From assembly GCF_030646165.1 (NCBI RefSeq), contig NZ_JAUTDO010000015.1, positions 1-64,000 on the forward strand: DNA of 64,000 nucleotides, in the 5' to 3' direction. Under the pieces are notes generated by a model. The model had not been told where the DNA came from and did no database searches. It saw nothing but the letters and a program-made list of their open reading frames with translations. Made by a program: the position numbers and the translations under genes. Below, piece by piece: positions 59,933 through 64,000 of this stretch (the first letter of the stretch is position 1; each line of letters begins with the position of its first letter). This DNA comes from Conexibacter sp. CPCC 206217. Lineage in GTDB: Bacteria; Actinomycetota; Thermoleophilia; Solirubrobacterales; Solirubrobacteraceae.

Positions 59933-62900
59933 TCAGCTCATCGACTTCACCAGCGCCGCGCGCGACTCGGGCGTGGGGGACCCCGGCGCCAGGTCGACTG
60001 TGAACGACGTCGGGAGGCCGGCGGCGACGAAGTCCGCCGCGACGGCCGGCGGGGCGCTCCAGACCACGCGATGTCCATAATTCACGAACACGAACGCGCC
60101 CGGTCTGTCCAGTCTGCGGCTCACGGGCAGGCCGGCGTCCGGCACGCGCGCGACCTCGACGCCGGAGTACCCGGCCAGCGGCTCGACGCTGCCGCCCCAC
60201 GCAGGTACGCCGGGGCTCGTGGTCGGGTCGTCGCCGCGGAAGGCGACGCCCGAGAACGTCAGCATGTACGCGCGCGTCGGGCGGGGGAGGCCGGCTCTCA
60301 CGGACGCGGGCACGGGCAGCATCACCGTGACCTGTCTGCGCTCGGGGTCGAAGACCGCCTGCGCCGGCACTCCGCCTCTGGACGGCTCGAACTCCGTGCG
60401 CCGCGGCGCGGCGCCGGCGTCGCCGACCGGCTTCGTCTCGAACGCGACCCGCGACGCACGCTGCGTCAAGACGCGGTCGCCCGCGCCGACGGGAGAGGTG
60501 TTGACCGGATCGGGTCCGGACGGCGCCGGACTCGTGCGCCAACTGTCGGAGCCCCAGCTGACGTCGAACCCGAGCACCGAGCCCTCGAAGCGCCCGCTCG
60601 AGGGCCGGAAGGCGACGTTGACGCCGTCGGCGCAGTTGGACCAGAAGACCATGTGGACGCAGCCGCCGGCGCGCGCGTTGCCGCCGCGCACCCAGAAGTT
60701 CAGGCCGTTGAGCCCGACCCGCAGCGAGGCGCGCAGCTCGCCCTGCATGTAGACGCTGGCGACGTAGATGCCGACCTCGCTGCGGGGGACGTAGAAGTCG
60801 AAGTCCCATTGCTGCGGCAGCGCGACGTTGAGCGTCATGTTGTGCGACAGCGGACCGAGCTGCATCGAGCTGCACAGCCGCACGATCAGCTCCTTGCCGT
60901 CGCGGACCGGCGTCAGGCGCGAGAGCGAGCAGTCGTTGGGGCTGCCGTCGAGCCGCACGCCGTCGGGCGCGTAGGCGAACAGCGCACCGGCGCGCACGCC
61001 GAGCGGCCCGACCGAGGCGCTGTACTGGAACGCGCCGGCCGCGGTCGCGACCGAGCCGTCTCTGTACGACAGCAGCAGGCCGGCCTCGGCGCCGAGGATC
61101 TGCGTGCGGGCGCTCACGTCGGCGGCCTTGGCGGTCCACGAGCCGCCGTTCTTGGCGAACTCCAGCCGCGCGTCGACCGAGCCCTGCGCGAACGTGGTGT
61201 CGGCGAAGCGCAGGCGGCCGTTGCCGCGCAGCATCGCGCTGATCGACGTGTCGCTGGCGGCGAAGCGGCCCTCGACGTCGATCGTCGACTGGCCCGCGTC
61301 GAGCCCGCCCGCGAACGCGACGTCGAAGTGGCGGTTGGCGCCGCCGGTGTCGAGGTCGAGGTCGAGCGAGGTGCGGCGGAAGCTGACCGGGCCGGCGTCG
61401 AAGGCGCCGACGCGGACGGTCCCTCTGACGGCGAAGTCGGCGGTCCCGTGCTTGCGCATCGCGGCGGCGAACGTCACCGGCGTCGGGCCGACCTGGCCGT
61501 CGAAGCCGAGCGCGAAGCCGGGATCGATCTGGTAGCCGGGCTTGCCGGGGGAGGGGTTGCCGATCGTGCAGCCCATCGGTGCGACGACGATCTGCGCCCA
61601 GTTCGCCGCCAGCGGACCGAGCTTCAACACCGGCTGCGCCGCGACCGCCGCGCCCGGGTCGGCCATTCTGCCGATCTCCAGCTCGAGGCACGGCGCCGTC
61701 TGCGAAACGCTGAGCGTGACCTTCGCCGGCGTGCGGGCGGGCATCCCGAGCGCGCTCGTCCAGCCGTCGGGCAGCGTCGCGTCGGCGGCGATCCCGATGC
61801 TGGTGTCCGCTCCGATCGAGGCGGAGACGAGCAGCCTGCGGACGTCGAGGCCCTGCTGCCCGAACGCGTTGCGGACGGTGCCGTCCGTCAACGCCGGGTC
61901 GGTCGTGTCGACGCCGGCGCTGACGTTGACCGACGGCATCCCGAGGTTGACGCCCGCCGCCAGGAACAGCGGCGTGCGCGAGGCGGCGATGCCCTTCGCG
62001 TCGTTGGCCGGCGTCTGCAGCGCGGCCTTCGCGGCCATCTCCAGCCGCAGGCTCGTCGTCGCGCTGTAGTCGAACGAGAGGTCGACGCTCGTCACGCCCA
62101 GGCGCGCCTGGTCGGCGCGCGCGGCGGAGCCAAGCACGTACTGCGGCTGCGCGAACGTGAAGCGAGCGGCGCCCGACAGGCCGAGGCCGGAGCCCGTTCT
62201 CGTCAGCAGCAGCGAGAGGTCGGCGCGGCCGCCGAGCACGTCGCGCAGCTGCGCGGGCAGGCGCTCCGGTGGCAGGTTCAGCGCGCCGCTGAGGCGCACG
62301 TCGCCCGCTCTCAGTCTCAGCGTTCTGCCGGCGAGCGTGACGTCGGCGTCCTTGCTCGCGTAGGCGAAGCGGACGTCGTCGACGAGCGGCCGTCTGCCGC
62401 TGCCGCCGGGCAGCCCGTCGGGCGTGAACTCGCCGAACGTGCCGGCGATGCAGTAACCGGAGCGGGCGAACTCGCCGGCGGCCGTGAACGGCTCGCCGAG
62501 CAGCCTGCCGGCCGCGCTGATCGAGAAGGTCAGCTCCTGGTCGCCTCTCAGCGACGTGGCGGGTGCCGGGCTGCCGGGCGCCGGCTGGGACGCCTGCGCC
62601 GTGGTGGCGCCGGCGCCCGTGGCGCTCGCCGCGCCAGCGCCGCCGGGCTTGCACCACGCGGGCCCGTTCGTGCTCAGTCTCAGCTGGATGTTGTCGAGGT
62701 GCAGCGCGTCGGGACCGAAGTCCGACAGCGTCGCTCCGCCTTCGAATCTGACGGCGAAGGTCGAGAGGTTGACACCGGCGATCCCGTACCAGGGGATCGT
62801 CTGGTCGCGCACGTGGGCGTTGCCTCTGACCTCGAGCGCGAGCCGCACCTCTCTCGTGCTGCAGGCCGGCTCGTCGGGGGTGCACATGTTCGTGATCGCG

Positions 62901-64000
62901 CCGCGGACCTCGACGTCGGTCAGCGCGGACGACGGGCTCCAGCCTCTGACGGCGCCGGCGAGGCTGACGAGGAACGTGTCGGCGCCGGCGCTCGCCTGGC
63001 TCGCTCTGGCGGTTGGTCTCGTGCCGCCTCTCGCGTCGGCGCCGGCTCTGCTGGCGCTGCCTCTGCCGGCGGCGTCGGTGCCGCTGCCGGCGCCCGCATC
63101 GGCGCCGGGCGCCTCCATCAGCTGCGCGGGGTCGCCGCTGCTCGCGTCCGTGGGGTCGAGCGGCGTTCGCTCGATCGCGCCCGCGACGTCCGTGAGCGTG
63201 ACGCCGTCGCCGAGCGAGAACGGCGCGCTCTGGGCGATCTCCAGGCGCCACTCGGACGTGCTCTCGAACAGGCCTCTGGCGGTCGCGGCGAACGTGCCGC
63301 GGCTGCTTCTCACGCTCACGTCGGCGCTGACCTCGATGCCGGTCGAGTCCCATCTCGCGACGGCGTTGGAGACCGCGACGCTGGAGGTCAGCGGGATCGC
63401 GCCGCCGGCGGGGTCGGTGCGCAGCTCGATCGAGCCGGTCAGCGAGCTGCCCTCGTCGCCGATGCCGGTCGCGGCACGGGCACGGGGGCCGTTGCCGGCG
63501 CTCGAGCTGCTTGCCTCGCCGCCGTCGTAGCCGGGCTCGTCGCCGCGGTCGCGGTCGCTGTTGTCGGCGCCGTCGGGATCGGTCTGCAGCGTGCCGGTGC
63601 CCGACAGCGTGACGATCCGTCCGTCGACGCCGTCGAGCTCGACGACGCGGTCGGCTCTGACGGCGACTCTGGTGGCGCCGTCGAGCGTGATGCTGCCGTC
63701 GAGCGTGACGGTGCCGTTCTGGCCGGCCGGCGCCTGCGCGACGCTGCGGAGCGCGAACGTGCGCGTCGAGGGGATGTACTGGAGCGTGCTCTCGCCCCGG
63801 CGGAAGGTCCAGCCCTCGGGCAGCGGCAGCAGCTCGACGCCGTCGTCGAGCGCGATCTGCGCGTGCAGCGGCGCCCAGGCGTCGTCGCTGCCGAGGTCGG
63901 CGCCCCACGTGCCGGCGGGGCCGGGCGTGACGCGCAGCCGCGGCGGCATGTCGCTCCACCAGCCCTCCGGCAGGCCGAGCCAGCCGGCGTCGAGCGAGAT
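59933..64000 (-). CDS. Very large beta-rich protein, 5' end outside the window
   Basis: At least 1355 aa; the frame stays open to the window edge, through codons for LDAGWLGLPEGWW upstream of an internal ATG at 63949, so the true start is beyond 64000. The protein is built from alternating beta-type segments (VSLAGAVRGWSPSSALTDVEVRGAITN, FADTTFAQGSVDARLEFAKNGG, GVNLGMPSVNVSAGVDTT) with few helices. Cys are sparse and scattered. Some segments recall AsmA/TamB-like strand repeats. The C-terminal part from about residue 1090 has SGRFEGSVLGFDVSWGSDSWR and a final domain near GYSGVEVARVPDAGLPVSRRL. I do not recognise a family. Secretion cannot be judged without the N-terminus. It converges with the FAD oxidoreductase gene. 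Confidence 0.8.
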   Translation of the reverse strand: MSLDAGWLGLPEGWWSDMPPRLRVTPGPAGTWGADLGSDDAWAPLHAQIALDDGVELLPLPEGWTFRRGESTLQYIPSTRTFALRSVAQAPAGQNGTVTLDGSITLDGATRVAVRADRVVELDGVDGRIVTLSGTGTLQTDPDGADNSDRDRGDEPGYDGGEASSSSAGNGPRARAATGIGDEGSSLTGSIELRTDPAGGAIPLTSSVAVSNAVARWDSTGIEVSADVSVRSSRGTFAATARGLFESTSEWRLEIAQSAPFSLGDGVTLTDVAGAIERTPLDPTDASSGDPAQLMEAPGADAGAGSGTDAAGRGSASRAGADARGGTRPTARASQASAGADTFLVSLAGAVRGWSPSSALTDVEVRGAITNMCTPDEPACSTREVRLALEVRGNAHVRDQTIPWYGIAGVNLSTFAVRFEGGATLSDFGPDALHLDNIQLRLSTNGPAWCKPGGAGAASATGAGATTAQASQPAPGSPAPATSLRGDQELTFSISAAGRLLGEPFTAAGEFARSGYCIAGTFGEFTPDGLPGGSGRRPLVDDVRFAYASKDADVTLAGRTLRLRAGDVRLSGALNLPPERLPAQLRDVLGGRADLSLLLTRTGSGLGLSGAARFTFAQPQYVLGSAARADQARLGVTSVDLSFDYSATTSLRLEMAAKAALQTPANDAKGIAASRTPLFLAAGVNLGMPSVNVSAGVDTTDPALTDGTVRNAFGQQGLDVRRLLVSASIGADTSIGIAADATLPDGWTSALGMPARTPAKVTLSVSQTAPCLELEIGRMADPGAAVAAQPVLKLGPLAANWAQIVVAPMGCTIGNPSPGKPGYQIDPGFALGFDGQVGPTPVTFAAAMRKHGTADFAVRGTVRVGAFDAGPVSFRRTSLDLDLDTGGANRHFDVAFAGGLDAGQSTIDVEGRFAASDTSISAMLRGNGRLRFADTTFAQGSVDARLEFAKNGGSWTAKAADVSARTQILGAEAGLLLSYRDGSVATAAGAFQYSASVGPLGVRAGALFAYAPDGVRLDGSPNDCSLSRLTPVRDGKELIVRLCSSMQLGPLSHNMTLNVALPQQWDFDFYVPRSEVGIYVASVYMQGELRASLRVGLNGLNFWVRGGNARAGGCVHMVFWSNCADGVNVAFRPSSGRFEGSVLGFDVSWGSDSWRTSPAPSGPDPVNTSPVGAGDRVLTQRASRVAFETKPVGDAGAAPRRTEFEPSRGGVPAQAVFDPERRQVTVMLPVPASVRAGLPRPTRAYMLTFSGVAFRGDDPTTSPGVPAWGGSVEPLAGYSGVEVARVPDAGLPVSRRLDRPGAFVFVNYGHRVVWSAPPAVAADFVAAGLPTSFTVDLAPGSPTPESRAALVKSMS

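Noticed and set aside
58629..63959. A minus-strand open frame of about 1776 codons
   Set aside because: It runs through the recognised FAD oxidoreductase and in another frame of the large beta-rich gene; its composition is a GC artefact.

Overview
The window is high-GC bacterial DNA (G or C at most third codon positions) from an actinobacterium. I infer the class Thermoleophilia, order Solirubrobacterales (Conexibacter/Solirubrobacter-like). The reasons are the order of the core genes, the many secreted proteins with Arg-rich C-termini, a furA-katG pair, and frequent use of the arginine codon AGA despite the high GC. This placement is an inference, not a database result. No rRNA, tRNA, CRISPR array, insertion sequence or prophage was found.

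Layout. 0-1 kb: an XRE regulator and a small nucleotidyltransferase that look like a toxin-antitoxin pair. 1-7 kb: valS-folC, a small membrane protein, a zinc-ribbon membrane protein, ndk and maf. 7-15.3 kb: the rod-shape and cell-wall elongation cluster mreB-mreC-mreD-mrdA-rodA, followed by RNase E/G, rplU and rpmA. 15.5-25.2 kb: the widespread obg-proB-proA-nadD-rsfS cluster, interrupted by three genes that are not usual members: a monofunctional catalase, an arginase-family protein and an acetolactate synthase. The last has a short upstream ORF rich in Leu/Val/Ile that resembles an attenuation leader peptide. 25-37 kb: an acyl-CoA ligase and then a secreted-protein region: a glycerophosphodiesterase with a collagen-like stretch, a cupin, a Tim44-like protein, two paralogous trypsin-like proteases flanking an L,D-transpeptidase, and a PQQ-type sugar dehydrogenase. 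37-49 kb: an SRPBCC protein, a WYL regulator, a DrrAB-type ABC exporter, a penicillin-acylase-family protein, an AraC regulator, an ECF41-type sigma factor divergent from an MFS exporter, an F420-type LLM oxidoreductase and a GT87-like membrane glycosyltransferase. 49-64 kb: more secreted proteins, a RelA/SpoT-domain protein, furA-katG, an internally deleted SRPBCC gene, a FAD oxidoreductase with foreign codon use, and a very large beta-rich protein that runs off the right edge.

How it works together. The left half is housekeeping: translation, folate, nucleotide pools, peptidoglycan elongation, ribosome assembly and proline/branched-chain amino-acid synthesis. Genes there are tightly packed, often with 4-nt NTGA overlaps. 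The right half is envelope, secretion and stress. Two different catalases and a Fur-type regulator show a sizeable peroxide defence.

Most notable regulatory signals. At least fifteen genes have a TANNNT-like -10 box ending 6-12 nt before the start codon, which points to leaderless mRNAs. The ECF41 sigma gene and its MFS neighbour share two interlocked, exact TGTCACA-N16-CGTC promoters. An IdeR/DtxR-like iron box lies between two convergent genes with no obvious target. A Leu/Val/Ile-rich leader ORF precedes ilvB.
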